64,000 nt of DNA. Source: Lampris incognitus (Eukaryota; Chordata; Actinopteri; Lampriformes; Lampridae). The stretch covers positions 858,963-922,962 of the forward strand of contig NC_079217.1 of assembly GCF_029633865.1 (NCBI RefSeq), read 5' to 3'. How positions within the stretch are numbered: position 1 is the stretch's first letter; each line of letters begins with the position of its first letter. A program made the position numbers and the translations under genes. This document shows positions 10,891-23,900 of this stretch, piece after piece. The notes under the pieces were generated by a model that had not been told where the DNA came from, ran no database searches, and saw nothing but the letters and a program-made list of their open reading frames with translations.

Positions 10891-13245
10891 CATGTGCAGG
10901 GGGGAGGCCCACGGGCTGTCCGAGCAGCGCACGATGCCGAGGCGTTCCATGGTGGCAAACTCCTCCCTGGCGATCGCGAGCTTAGCAGAGTTGAGGCGCC
11001 GACCACGTGCGTAGACCGGGGGGCCGTCGGTGGCAATATGGTGCTCCACGCCATGCTTGGCCACCGCTGACGAGAACGTAGGTGTGATGAGGTCAGGGAA
11101 CTCTGCGAGCAGTCGTTGATACGTATCTCTGGCGGCGAGCATGTTTGACAGGCCGAGCGTCCCTGCACCTCCCAGTGTGCACGGGTATGTAGCGAAAGAG
11201 ACAGCATCGATCAAGCGACAGTTCGTAACATCCACCAGCAGCCTGAAGGCGCACAAGAAATCCGCGCCCAGGAGGGGAACCGACAGCGCGGCCATAACGA
11301 AGTCCCAGTCGAAACGCCGCCCGCCGAAACACACCTCCACATACCTGGTGCCGTAGGTACGTATGGGCGTGCCGTTCGCGGCATCCATCAGGGGACCTTG
11401 TCCGCCGGCCATGGTGTCCACGGCCGATGCGGACACCAGCTGCTATTGAGCGCCGGCCCTGACGTTTCCCTGGACGCTGAAGCTGCATGGCGGGCAACAC
11501 TGCTTGGCCCTGGCAAGAAACCTGTTGTGGTAATAACACAACCCGCTGTCACGCTGGCAGCCACCGCAGCCACGGTGCCTGCTGCGTCCTCCAGAGGCGG
11601 GGACAAGGTCTGGGTTGGGAGCATCGCATGAACGAACTGCTGCCGGTTGGCGAGGAAAATCCTGTCCACTTCCGCACCAAGAGCGCGGTAGTCTTTGGTG
11701 GAGGAGAGGGGGGAGCTGGCTAGCACTGAGAGCTGACGTAGAAACATATGGGTGAAAATGAAGGAGGGGTCCACCGAGCCCATTACATTACATGACATTA
11801 CATGACATTACATTACATTACAGTCATTTAGCCGACGCTTTTATCCAAAGCGACTTGCAATAAGAGCATCATTTAACGTAGGAAATCAGGAGAACTACTA
11901 GTCATCAGAGGTCATAAGTGCATCTAAACAAGCACCTAAGAGCAAAACCAGTGCTAAAGTAAAAGCGCGAGAAAGCGTTTTATTTTTTAAAGGCGCGATC
12001 ACAATAAGTGCTAAGAACAAGTAACAGGGTAGTAGTTCTTGAAGAGGTGAGTTTTCAACCTGCGCTGAAAGATGGGCAGCGACTCGGCTGTCTTGCCATC
12101 AGTGGGAACTTATTTCCACCACTGTGGGGCCAGGACAGAACAGAGCCGGGACCGGGTCGATCGGCAGCAGGGGCCTCTGAGCGACGGGGCAACCAGGCGT
12201 CCCGAGGCAGCAGAGCAAAGTGGTTGGGCGGGGGTGTAGGGCTTGACCATGGTCTGGAGATAGGAAGGAGCTGTTCCTTTCACTGCCCTGTAGGCTAGCA
12301 CCAGAGTCTTAAACTGGATGCGAGCAGCTACTGGGAGCCAGTGTAGGGACATGAGAAGGGGACTCATGTGGGAGAACTTGGGGTGGTTGAACACCAGACG
12401 AGCTGCAGCTTTCTGAACAAGCTCCAGAGATCTGATGGCCAATGCCGGGGCGCCAGCAAGGAGGGAGTTGCCGTAGTCCAGCCAGGAGAGGACCAGAGCC
12501 TGCATGAGCACCTGTGTCGTCTCGTCGGTGAGGAATGGGCGAGTCCTCCTGATGTTATAGAGGAGAAATCTGCAGGAGCGAGCAACCGATGCAACGTTTG
12601 CAACAAACGACAGTTGGTCGTCCAGGATCACACCCTGATTCCTCGCAGTCCGAGTCGGCGTCACCACGGTGTTGTCAATGGTGATGGCCAGGTGGTGTGT
12701 CGCCATCCACTCCGAGATGTCAGTCAAGCACGCAGCAATGCGTGTCTCTACTTGTGTGTCAGAGGGAGGAAAGGACAAGATCAGCTGGGTGTCAGCTGAG
12801 TCCAAAACGGCCAACATCTTCTCCAGCAGCTCAGAAGGTTTCTCTATCGCCGAGTCCGTTGAGTGACAACAGGCGACCCGCCTTCTCCATCTCCGACAGC
12901 TGGAAGAGCTGCAAAAGGAAGCCCTGAGTGCGCCGTATTTTCCCACAGCCGGGGGGCTTCCAGTAGCCCCATGGCTCGGGCCGTCGTCCGGGCATCCAAC
13001 GCCGCCACCGCATGGAAACACCTCGTACCGTCCCGCGTTATTCCTCCCAGCTCGAACTGGGCTTCAATGTGCGGAAACCATGGCCGGCCGGGGACTGCGC
13101 TGCCAAAACTCGGGCATCTTCACCGTCGCTGCTGAGATGCTAGCGCTAACATGAGCCATTCCGTTAGCATCACTCGGAGCCGGAGTGGTGTCGTCATCGC
13201 TGTGGGTCGACATGTCCGTTGTCAACGTGCGGGGTCACCGATGTG
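10891..13245 (-). mobile_element. Ty3/Gypsy fossil (minus), right part, split by L2
   Basis: Read leftward: a primer-site-like GGTGACCCCGCACGTTGAC at about 13,230; gag traces (VKMPEFWQRSP, QLSEMEKAGRLLSLNGLGD) at 13,140-12,810; then an L2 LINE insertion. Further gag, protease (LLGADFLCAFRLLVDV near 11,250) and the front of RT (GVEHHIATDGPPVYARGRRL, SPWASPLHM) run to 10,891. It belongs to the same family as the element at 34.6-36.4 kb. It is old and broken, with an unknown but more than small number of breaks. Confidence 0.75.
11780..12805 (-). mobile_element. L2-type LINE, 3-prime fragment
   Basis: The minus-strand frame encodes the end of an L2 reverse transcriptase and its tail: ADTQLILSFPPSD (after the YADD position), ISEWMATHHL, LDYGNSLLAG, AAARLVFN, HWLPVAARIQFKTLVLAYRA and SVLAPQWWK. 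The 3-prime end shows the conserved L2 tail (plus-strand TCATTTAGCCGACGCTTTTA at 11,823) and terminal ATTAC repeats at 11,785-11,820. It is 5-prime truncated and inserted in the gag region of the minus-strand Gypsy fossil, in the same orientation. The open frame runs unbroken for most of its length, suggesting a moderately recent insertion. Confidence 0.85.
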
Positions 13246-13249
13246 GGAG

Positions 13250-13460
13250 TGCAGGGAGGAGGAGACGGAGAGATCGAGTCGAGTCAATCCCGTTTACTCG
13301 TCACACAAAACGACACCGATACAGCTCAATCTCCCCTGGCAACCAGCTAACCAACCGCTAGGCTGCTGCTAACATGGCTGCATCTCCTGGAAAATCTGAA
13401 TAGCGCCTACGTCATCACTCTGAACGTCTTCCTTAAAGGAGCAGCGGCCCCTGCTGAATC
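13250..13460 (-). repeat. Gypsy LTR-like segment, minus orientation
   Basis: Inverted counterpart of 6085-6290. On the minus strand it runs into the primer-site-like motif and gag of the adjacent fossil, so it is best read as that element's 5-prime LTR end. Confidence 0.65.
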
Positions 13461-13480
13461 CATCCTCATTTGTGTATCGC

Positions 13481-13484
<4 letters not shown>

Positions 13485-13560
<76 letters not shown>

Positions 13561-13580
13561 CACACACACACACACACACG
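13485..13580. repeat. (AT)n/(AC)n microsatellite
   Basis: About 36 AT units followed by about 10 AC units. The next 190 bp (to 13,768) hold nothing recognisable. Confidence 0.97.
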
Positions 13581-13768
13581 AGGGGTACTCATTGAATGTA
13601 TCCCAGGTGTGCGCTGTTTAAGTTAGAATAATGGCTACGTAACATAATAATGATCTGCCATTGTCCTAATAAAAGTCATCTGCATCATCCACTATGAATG
13701 TATAGAAGCAGAGCGTGAGACAGGCGGTGAAGAAGGAGACTGGCTCATCTGCATTATAAAACGCAGAT

Positions 13769-14093
13769 GAACATAGAATAACAACACTACAACACAACTC
13801 TCTCAGTGTACTGAACATAGAATAACAACACTACAACACAACTCTCTCAGTGTACTGAACATAGAATAACAACACTACAACACAACTCTCTCAGTGTACT
13901 GAACATAGAATAACAACATTACAACACAACTCTCTCAGTGTACTGAACATAGAATAACAACACTACAACACAACTCTCAGTGTACTGAACATAGAATAAC
14001 AACACTACAACACAACTCTCTCAGTGTACTGAACATAGAATAACAACATTACAACACAACTCTCTCAGTGTACTGAACATAGAATAACAACAT
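13769..14093. repeat. 44-bp minisatellite, about 7 copies
   Basis: The unit begins ACTGAACATAGAATAACAAC and continues through ACTCTCTCAGTGT. Copies differ by single bases and one 2-bp deletion, so the array is young. The sequence from 14,094 to 14,395 shows no gene. Confidence 0.95.
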
Positions 14094-14394
14094 TGTGGGC
14101 AAAACTAACTGGTTACTCATGTTTAACAGACGTGACATGTTATCATTTGAACTGGTGGTTTTGTCAAGGCTCTTCTGTTAGAGAGCAACACAGGTACGTC
14201 CAACACAGGCAGCAGGCTTCAGGTGTGGATTGGAAATTGTGTTCCTCAGCTGCCATCTAGAGGTCATTTTAGAAACAACAGCTAATGTATATTCATGACA
14301 AGAGACCTGCTCCTACTCTTCTCCCACTTGTAATACAGATAAAGTAGTGCTATTACTATGTACTACAGCATAATTTCAGCTATCAGTACGTCCA

Positions 14395-14515
14395 CTTCTC
14401 AGAATCAGAATCAGGGTCTGATTTAGAGAACATACAAGAACATACAAGGAATTTGTCTTGGTATGTTGGTGCAAGAGGTGAAAATTAACAGTAAATCGCA
14501 AAAATAAAGTTAAAA
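14395..14515. repeat. Possible LINE 3-prime tail fragment
   Basis: The AGAATCAGAATCAGGGTC and ACATACAAGGAATTTGTCTT words are common in fish LINE 3-prime UTRs. No coding sequence is attached. Confidence 0.35.
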
Positions 14516-14526
14516 AGAACAATACG

Positions 14527-14554
<28 letters not shown>

Positions 14555-14560
<6 letters not shown>

Positions 14561-15217
14561 TACCACTACTACTACTACTACTATTACTACTACCACTTTC
14601 AGCTGCTCCCGTTAGGGGGCGCCACAGCAGATCATCAGTTTCCATTTCTTCCTGTCCTCTGCATCTTCCTCTGTCACACCAGCCACCTGCATGTCTTCCC
14701 TCACCACATCCATAAACCTCCTCTTTGACCTCCCTCTTCTCCTCTTCCCTGGCAGCTCCATATTCAGCATCCTTCTCCCAGTATACCCAGCATCTCTCCT
14801 CCACACATGTCCAAACCATCTCCATCTTGTCTCTCTTGCTTTGTCTCCAAACCGTCCAACCTGAGCGGTCCCTCTAATATACTCGTTCCTAATCCTGTCC
14901 TTCTTCGTCACTCCCAGTGAAAATCTTATCATCTTCATCTCTGCCACCTCCAGCTCCACCTCCTGTCTTTTCATCAGTGCCACTGTCTCCAAACCATATA
15001 ACATAGCTGGTCTCACTACCATCTTGTAAGCCTTCCCTTTAACTCTTGCTGGTACCCTTCTGTCACACATCACTCCTGACACTCTTCTCCACCCACTCCA
15101 CCCTGCCTGCACTCTCTTCTTCACCTCTCTTCTGCACTCCCCGTTACTTTGGACAGTTGACCCCAAGTATTTAAACTCATATGCCTTCGTAACCTCCACT
15201 CCTTGCATCCTGACCAT
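14555..15217 (-). mobile_element. RTE-clade LINE, 3-prime fragment
   Basis: The minus-strand frame (15,217 leftward) encodes the region after the RT palm: EFKYLGSTVQSNGECRREVK, CDRRVPARVKGK, YGLETVALMKRQEVELEVAE, RIRNEYIRGTAQVGRFGDK, RRRGRSKRRFMDVVRED. It ends in a 3-prime UTR with an (AGT)n-type tail at 14,555-14,595 and a flanking (TA)n. It is closely related to the longer copy at 54.3-55.7 kb. It is 5-prime truncated, the normal fate of LINE insertions. Most of the frame is open, suggesting a fairly recent copy. Confidence 0.85.
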
Positions 15218-15766
15218 TACAAGATAAAATTAAATAAAAATGAAAGTAAGGCGCAATAAGGTGCCATCAACACCAGTTCAGAGTTGAACATGACACCACG
15301 TGACAGCCCCTGATGCCCGACACGGGGGGGCAGGAGCTGTATTTGCAGAAAGTTAAATTAGAATTACAGAACTATTACCACACTACACTTCCTGCTACTA
15401 ATGCAAAATAAAAACAAAAGTGCACCAACTGAAAACGGCTACGTCTAAGTCAAAACCCCAAGACATAAAAGTCTACGTGAGGTTTAATTTACAGTTTGTC
15501 ATCATGAACTGACAGAACAGACATGGACTGGTTGATTAACATGAAACATGATGTGTTTGTCTGTAGAGGAATAGAAAAGTACAAGTCCAATTAAATATGC
15601 AGGTTTTTATTGGTATTTTATTCTCACCGTCTTATCTTATCTGTCATGTTCCCCATTTTCCTGGAGTCCCAGGCCACTGTGGCTGCAAGCCAAAGAACCA
15701 TCCATTACCCCCAGCGCTTATCCTGCTCTCAGGGAGCCGATCCCAGCAGAGATCCTCCCTTTGTTT
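15218..15766. other. No gene seen
   Basis: Unique-looking AT-rich sequence between the RTE fragment and the 19-bp satellite. No open frame of note, no RNA gene and no recognisable repeat were found. Confidence 0.6.
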
Positions 15767-18700
15767 CATGTCTAACTTCTTGTTTCATGTTTAACTTGTT
15801 ATTTCATGTTTACCTTGTTATTTCATGTTTAACTTGTTATTTCATATTTACCTTGTTATTTCATGTTTACCTTGTTATTTCATGTTTAACTTGTTATTTC
15901 ATGTTTAACCTGTTATTTCATGGTTAACTTATTTCATGTTTAACTTGTTATTTCATGTTTACCTTGTTATTTCATGTTTACCTTGTTATTTCATGTTTAA
16001 CCTGTTATTTCATGGTTAACTTATTTCATGTTTAACTTGTTATTTCATGTTTACCTTGTTATTTCATGTTTACCTTGTTATTTCATGTTCACCTTGTTAT
16101 TTCATGTTTACCTTGTTATTTCATGTTTAACTTGTTATTTCATGTTTACCTTGTTATTTCATGTTTAACTTGTTATTTCATGTTTACCTTGTTATTTCAT
16201 GTTTAACTTGTTATTTCATGTTTACTTGTTATTTCATGTTCACCTTGTTATTTCATGTTCACCTTGTTATTTCATGTTTAACTTGTTTTTCATGTTTAAC
16301 TTGTTATTTCATGTTTAACCTGTTATTTCATGGTTAACTTATTTCATGTTTAACTTGTTATTTCATGGTTTCCTTGTTATTTCATGTTTACCTTGTTATT
16401 TCATGGTTTCCTTGTTATTTCATGGTTTCCTTGTTATTTCATGTTTAACTTGTTATTTCATGTTTACCTTGTTATTTCATGTTTAACTTGTTATTTCATG
16501 TTTACCTTGTTATTTCATGTTTAACTTGTTATTTCATGTTTACCTTGTTATTTCATGTTTAACTTGTTATTTCATGTTTACCTTGTTATTTCATGTTTAA
16601 CTTGTTATTTCATGTTTAAGTTGTTATTTCATGTTCATCTTGTTATTTCATGTTCACCTTGTTATTTCATGTTTAACTTGTTATTTCATGTTTAACTTGT
16701 TATTTCATGTTTAACTTGTTATTTCATGTTTACCTTGTTATTTCATGTTTACCTTGTTATTTCATGTTCACCTTGTTATTTAATGTTTACCTTGTTATTT
16801 CATGTTCACCTTGTTATTTCATGTTTACCTTGTTATTTCATGTTCACCTTGTTATTTCATGTTCACCTTGTTATTTCATGTTCACCTTGTTATTTCATGT
16901 TTACCTTGTTATTTCATGTTTAACTTGTTATTTCATGTTCACCTTGTTATTTCATGGTTAACCTTGTTATTTCATGTTCACCTTGTTATTTCATGTTTAC
17001 CTTGTTATTTCATGTTCACCTTGTTATTTCATGTTTACCTTGTTATTTCATGTTTACCTTGTTATTTCATGTTTACCTTGTTATTTCATGTTTACCTTGT
17101 TAATTCATGTTCACCTTGTTATTTCATGTTTAACTTGTTATTTCATGGTTACCTTGTTATTTCATGTTTACCTTGTTAATTCATGTTTACCTTGTTATTT
17201 CATGTTTAACTTGTTATTTCATGTTTACCTTGTTATTTCATGTTTAACTTGTTATTTCATGTTTACCTTGTTATTTCATGTTTAACTTATTTCATGTTTA
17301 CCTTGTTATTTCATGTTTAACTTGTTATTTCATGTTTAAGTTGTTATTTCATGTTCATCTTGTTATTTCATGTTCACCTTGTTATTTCATGTTTAACTTG
17401 TTATTTCATGTTTAACTTGTTATTTCATGTTTAACTTGTTATTTCATGTTTACCTTGTTAATTCATGTTTACCTTGTTATTTCATGTTCACCTTGTTATT
17501 TCATGTTCACCTTGTTATTTCATGTTCACCTTGTTATTTCATGTTTACCTTGTTATTTCATGTTCACCTTGTTATTTCATGTTTAACTTGTTATTTCATG
17601 TTTACCTTGTTATTTCATGGTTACCTCGTTATTTCATGTTTAACTCGTTATTTCATGTTTACCTTGTTATTTCATGTTTAACTTGTTATTTCATGTTCAC
17701 CTTGTTATTTCATGTTCACCTTGTTATTTCATGTTTAACTTGTTATTTCATGTTTACCTTGTTATTTCATGGTTACCTTGTTATTTCATGTTTAACTTGT
17801 TATTTCATGTTTACCTTGTTATTTCATGTTTAACTTGTTATTTCATGTTTAAGTTGTTATTTCATGTTCATCTTGTTATTTCATGTTCACCTTGTTATTT
17901 CATGTTTAACTTGTTATTTCATGTTTAACTTATTTCATGTTTAACTTGTTATTTCATGTTTACCTTGTTATTTCATGTTTACCTTGTTATTTCATGTTCA
18001 CCTTGTTATTTCATGTTCACCTTGTTATTTCATGTTCACCTTGTTATTTCATGTTTACCTTGTTATTTCATGTTTAACTTGTTATTTCATGTTCACCTTG
18101 TTATTTCATGTTTACCTTGTTATTTCATGGTTACCTTGTTATTTAATGTTTACCTTGTTATTTCATGTTCACCTTGTTATTTCATGTTTACCTTGTTATT
18201 TCATGTTTACCTTGTTATTTCATGTTTACCTTGTTAATTCATGTTCACCTTGTTATTTCATGTTTAACTTGTTATTTCATGGTTACCTTGTTATTTCATG
18301 TTTACCTTGTTAATTCATGTTCACCTTGTTATTTCATATTTAACTTGTTATTTCATGTTTACCTTGTTATTTCATGTTTACCTTGTTATTTCATGTTCAT
18401 CTTGTTATTTCATGTTCACCTTGTTATTTCATGTTTAACTTGTTATTTCATGTTTACCTTGTTATTTCATGGTTACCTCGTTATTTCATGTTTAACTCGT
18501 TATTTCATGTTTACCTTGTTATTTCATGTTTACCTTGTTATTTCATGTTCGCCTTGTTATTTCATGTTTACCTTGTTAATTCATGTTCACCTTGTTATTT
18601 CATGTTTAACTTGTTATTTCATGTTCACCTTGTTATTTCATGTTCACCTTGTTATTTCATGTTTAACTTGTTATTTCATGTTTACCTTGTTATTTCATGG

Positions 18701-20525
18701 TTACCTTGTTATTTCATGTTTAACTTGTTATTTCATGTTTACCTTGTTATTTCATGTTTACCTTGTTATTTCATGTTCACCTTGTTATTTCATGTTTACC
18801 TTGTTAATTCATGTTCATACTTGTTATTTCATGTTTAACTTGTTATTTCATGTTTACCTTGTTATTTCATGTTTACCTTGTTATTTCATGTTTAACTTGT
18901 TATTTCATGTTTACCTTGTTATTTCATGTTTAACTTGTTATTTCATGGTTTCCTTGTTATTTCATTTTTACCGTGTTATTTCATGTTTAACTTGTTATTT
19001 CATGTTTACCTTGTTATTTCATGTTTAACTTGTTATTTCATGTTTACCTTGTTATTTAATGTTTAACCTGTTATTTCATGTTTACCGTGTTATTTCATGT
19101 TTAACTTGTTATTTCATGTTTAACGTGTTATTTCGTGTTTACCTTGTTATTTAATGTTTACCTTGTTATTTCATGTTTACCTTGTTATTTCATGTTTACC
19201 TTGTTATTTTATGTTTACCTTGTTATTTCATGTTTAACTTGTTATTTCATGTTTACCTTGTTATTTCGTGTTTACCTTGTTATTTCATGTTTACCTTGTT
19301 ATTTCATGTTTAACTTGTTATTTCATGTTTAACTTGTTATTTCATGTTTACCTTGTTATTTCATGTTTAACTTATTTCATGTTTAACTTGTTATTTCATG
19401 TTTACCTTGTTATTTCATGTTTACCTTGTTATTTCATGTTTACCTTGTTATTTCATGTTCACCTTGTTATTTCATGTTTAACTTGTTATTTCATGTTTAA
19501 CTTGTTATTTCATGTTTACCTTGTTATTTCATGTTTAACTTGTTATTTCATGGTTACCTTGTTATTACATGTTTACCTTGTTATTTCATGGTTTCCTTGT
19601 TATTTCATTTTTACCGTGTTATTTCATGTTTAACTTGTTATTTCATGTTTACCTTGTTATTTCATGTTTACCTTGTTATTTCATGTTTACCTTGTTATTT
19701 CATGTTCACCTTGTTATTTCATGTTTAACTTGTTATTTCATGTTTAACTTGTTATTTCATGTTTACCTTGTTATTTCATGTTTAACTTGTTATTTCATGT
19801 TTAACTTGTTATTTCATGTTTACCTTGCTATTTCATGTTTAACTTGTTATTTCATGTTTAACTTGTTATTTCATGTTTAACTTGTTATTTCATGTTCACC
19901 TTGTTATTTCATGTTTAACTTGTTATTTCATGTTTAACTTGTTATTTCATGGTTTCCTTGTTATTTCATTTTTACCGTGTTATTTCATGTTTAACTTGTT
20001 ATTTCATGTTTACCTTGTTATTTCATGTTTAACTTGTTATTTCATGTTTACCTTGTTATTTCATGTTTACCGTGTTATTTCATGTTTACCTTGTTATTTC
20101 ATGTTTAACGTGTTATTTCATGTTTACCTTGTTATTTAATGTTTACCTTGTTATTTCATGTTTACCTTGTTATTTCATGTTTAACCTGTTATTTAATGTT
20201 TAACTTGTTCTTTCATGTTTAACGTGTTATTTCATGGTTACCTTGTCATTTAATGTTTACCTTGTTATTTCATGGTTACCTTGTTATTTAATGTTTAACC
20301 TGTTATTTAATGTTTAACTTGTTCTTTCATGTTTAACTTGTTATTTCATGTTTAACTTGTTATTTCATGTTTACCTTGTTATTTCATGTTTACCTTGTTA
20401 TTTCATGTTTAACGTGTTATTTCATGTTTAACTTATTTCATGTTTAACTTGTTATTTCATGTTTACCTTGTTATTTCATGGTTTCCTTGTTATTTCATTT
20501 TTACCGTGTTATTTCATGTTTAACA
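15767..20525. repeat. 19-bp satellite array, about 250 copies
   Basis: The unit is TTGTTATTTCATGTTTACC, with TTTAACC/TTCACC/GGTTACC variants and a shortened form missing GTTAT. The array covers 4.75 kb without non-repeat interruption. Since 19 is not divisible by three, each reading frame cycles through all phases and gives a 19-residue peptide period (MFTLLFHVYLVISCLPCYF); no frame is a gene. Variant blocks recur at long range, showing higher-order duplication. Confidence 0.97.
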
Positions 20526-20559
20526 ACACGTGATGGGAAATGGAGGGGCCACCTCTCAC

Positions 20560-20835
20560 TCTCGTCTCTCCTGTGCTTCATCACCTCACCTGTCTGGTGT
20601 GGACCGCCCCGTGTCCTCCTCTTCAGCTGAGCGGGCCTTCTCGGCCCGGAAGTACATCAAGACGCACACCGGAAACAGCGGGGCAGGATGGACTGGGAGC
20701 TTTGGCACTGATGTCCACAGGGAAAGGCCTTCTGATGGAACCGGGATCCAAGGACGAGCTGCAGGATGCTGCCATGCCCACTACACAAAGAAGGGCCGAC
20801 GAATGGACTTTATATTCAAGTACCCTAATAAGGTC
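20560..20835 (+). pseudogene. hAT transposase C-terminal fragment
   Basis: Plus-strand traces of the hAT dimerisation domain (SSSSAERAFSARKYIKTHTGNS, then a GQDGLGALALMSTGKGLLME segment in another frame, then KKGRRMDFIFKYPNK). The SxxxERxFS core and the final RRxDFxFK are typical of hAT C-termini found near ZMYM-like proteins. At least two frame changes separate the pieces and no upstream DDE core is present, so it is a dead remnant abutting the satellite. Confidence 0.65.
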
Positions 20836-20984
20836 AGCCGCCTAATGTCATTTTACTCCATACTGTGATTGCACCAGCTAGCTGGTTAATACCACACTTT
20901 GCTCATGTAACGTTAGGCCTACTATACTCAATATTATGGTGTAAGGTTTGGCATATTTTGCATATGATTGTATTGCAACTTTGC

Positions 20985-23900
20985 TTAGTTTAGTTTATTC
21001 AGTTTATTTCGAACATTAAAAAATGAAATTAAAATGTATTAAAAAAATCAAAACAAGCAAATGATATCTTCAAACCTTTGTTTCAAATCTCGGCAGTTGG
21101 ACAAGGAGTAGGCAGAAGTTAAAAACGTTCCTAGTCCTACCCCCTTTTTCTATTTTAATAATTCAACAGGGAACTGTGTGATTTAAATGAAAACTCAATC
21201 ATCTACCACCAGTGACCATGATGTGCTGTAAATCAAACAAAGATCATTCATTCAGCACAACAAGAACAAAGCAATCAAAGCAAGTGCAGAGCAACATTTA
21301 AACAACTCAAGAACAACTCAAACAAGATGTCACAGCGCCATCTCATGTCTGTTCAACATATTATTCGTAAAGAGTCTTTTAAATTTGATTATCGTTTCAC
21401 ATGTTTTCATTTCATCACTGCAGTTGTTCCATATCTTGACTGCTTTGGTTGTGACACAGTGATATTTTGCATTTGTCCTTACTGGGTTTTGTTTAAACGT
21501 ACATATTCCTCTCAGGTCATAATTACTTTCCCTCAGCTGGAACAACCCCTGGATACTGCTGGGTACTTTATGATTTAACACTTTGGACATGATTTGAGCA
21601 GTTTTAAAGTCCATCAGACCGTTGAACCTCAGTGTTTTTCGTTTGATAAAGAGTTGGTTTGTTGGTTCTCTGCAGTTGGCTTTGTTTACTATCCTTGAGG
21701 CTCTTTTTTGAATAACGAAGACTGAATCAGTGTTGGTTTTGTATGTGTTCCCCCACACCTCCACACAGTAGGTGATATGTGGAAGTATGAGGGAACAGTA
21801 CAAGGTGTAAAGTGAAGCTTAATTTAGAAGATCTTTGACTTTGAATAGTATTGCAGTTGATTTGGATACTTTGGCCTTGGTATAATTTATATGTGGTTTC
21901 CAACATAATTTATTGTCCACTATTACCCCAAGAAATTTAATTTCAGTCACTCTTTCTATTTTTACATTGTTAATGATGAGTTTCTTGTTTGAGTTAATTT
22001 TACGGTTACCAAAGATTATAAATGATGTTTTACTTAAATTCAATGTTAGTTTGGTTGCCTCAAACTACATCTTCAACTTCATCAGTTCCTTTTCCACTAT
22101 ATCCAGGAGTTGATCCAGATTATTCCCACAGCAAAATACATCTGTGTCATCAGCAAATAAAATGGCTTTCAGAGATTCAGACACTTCACAGATATTGTTT
22201 ATATAGAGAATAAACAGTAATGGCCCCAACACTGAGCCCTGGGGGACCCCACGTGTTACTTTCAGTAGGTGAGATTTGAAGTTTTGTAATTCAACATATT
22301 GATATCTGTCTTTTAGATAGCTGGTTAACCAGGAGAGTGCTGTTCCTCTAATTCCATATGATTGTAATGTTTTCAGTCATAATTCATGGTCTATGGTGTC
22401 AACTGCTTTTTTTAGACCCATAAATACCCCTATTGCATATTTGTTTTCTATTGCCATTGCTATTTCATCTATACATTCTACAAGTGCAAATGAAGTTGTT
22501 CTGTTTGCTCTAAAACCATATTGCTGATCATACAGTACATTACGTTTTGTGATGAAGTCATGAATTCTTGAAAAGTATATTTTTTCTAGTATTTTTGAGA
22601 ACTGTGGAAGCAAGGAAACAGGTCTGTAATTTGAAAGGATGTGTTTATCACCAGACTTAGTATGACTTTGGCTGTCTGTGAATGTTCTCATTCGTCCGGG
22701 TCATGTTAAACAAAGGAGTTGAATCAAGTGCAACTGGACTTGGTATATATCCGTGAACGGATATATACCGGATTCACGGATATATACCAAGTCCAGTTGC
22801 ACTTGATTCAACTCCTTTGGATATGACTTTAGCTGTTTTTGTTTTGTTTGGAAAAACACTGGTTTGTAGGGATTGGTTACAGATGTGAGACAAAGGTTTT
22901 GCAATGCATTCGATTTGATTTGATTTGATTTGATTCGATGATATTTTTGACCATAAACATGTCTATTCCATTCCAGTCAGTGGACTTCTTGTTCTTGAAA
23001 TTTTTAACTGTGTCAATAATTTCTTTGTAATTTTTGTTCCCCTTATAAATATGGATTCTTAAACAGATGTTTTCTTGCTTTCCACATTATCTCCACTACC
23101 GGTCTTTGCAATTTCCTCAGCCAAATCAGGGCCAACACTGACAAAAATCTTATTGAACTCATTTGCAACCATGGCCATGTCATTAACAGTTGAATTATTT
23201 CTAGTCAGGAAATGGTTAGGGTATCCTGCCTCCCCACTTCCTTTTGTAATAATATCATTTAATACCTTCCATGTTTGTTTAATTTTGTTTTTGTTGTCCT
23301 CTAGTAATTTACTGTAATAATCCTTTTTGCTGATTCTCATGATTCTTGTTAATTTATTTTTATATATCTTGTATTTTTGATCAGCTTCTATTGTTCTTTT
23401 CTTTAAAAATTCTTTATATAGTACATTTTTCTTCTTACATGCACTTGGTATTCCTTTGGTTGAACAGTGAAGGTTTTTCAGCATATATTTGTTTACTTAC
23501 TTTCCTTACTAGTGGACAGTTTTTTCATACAGCGTTACTATAATGGACAGAAATGATTCATAGGCCTCGTTTGCATCTTCTGCATAAACTTTATTCATTT
23601 CTTGTTTCATTAGGTCGTCTTTAAAATAATTGACAGCATCGTGTGAAATGTATCTTGTCATTTTGAAGGTTTTGGTATCTTTCTTGGTTTTGGTATTTCT
23701 TGGTCATGGTACTGCTCTGGATTATTGCAAAGACTGGCAGATGGTCACTAGTGTCATCTATTATTATTCCACTCACTACTTTGCGGTCGATGACGTTGGT
23801 CGGTATGTTGTCAGTTAGGGTTGTTATTCTGGTTGGTCTTCTGATTGAGGGATATAGGCTGGTACTGGACATGGAATTAGTGAAGTCTGTAGTTGAATTG

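Noticed and set aside
18165-19028. 287-codon plus-strand frame (MFTLLFHVYLV repeats)
   Set aside because: Pure product of the 19-bp satellite; the hydrophobic peptide period of 19 residues mirrors the DNA period.
15767-20525. CRISPR-like array
   Set aside because: Direct 19-bp repeats with no unique spacers, in a vertebrate genome; an ordinary satellite.
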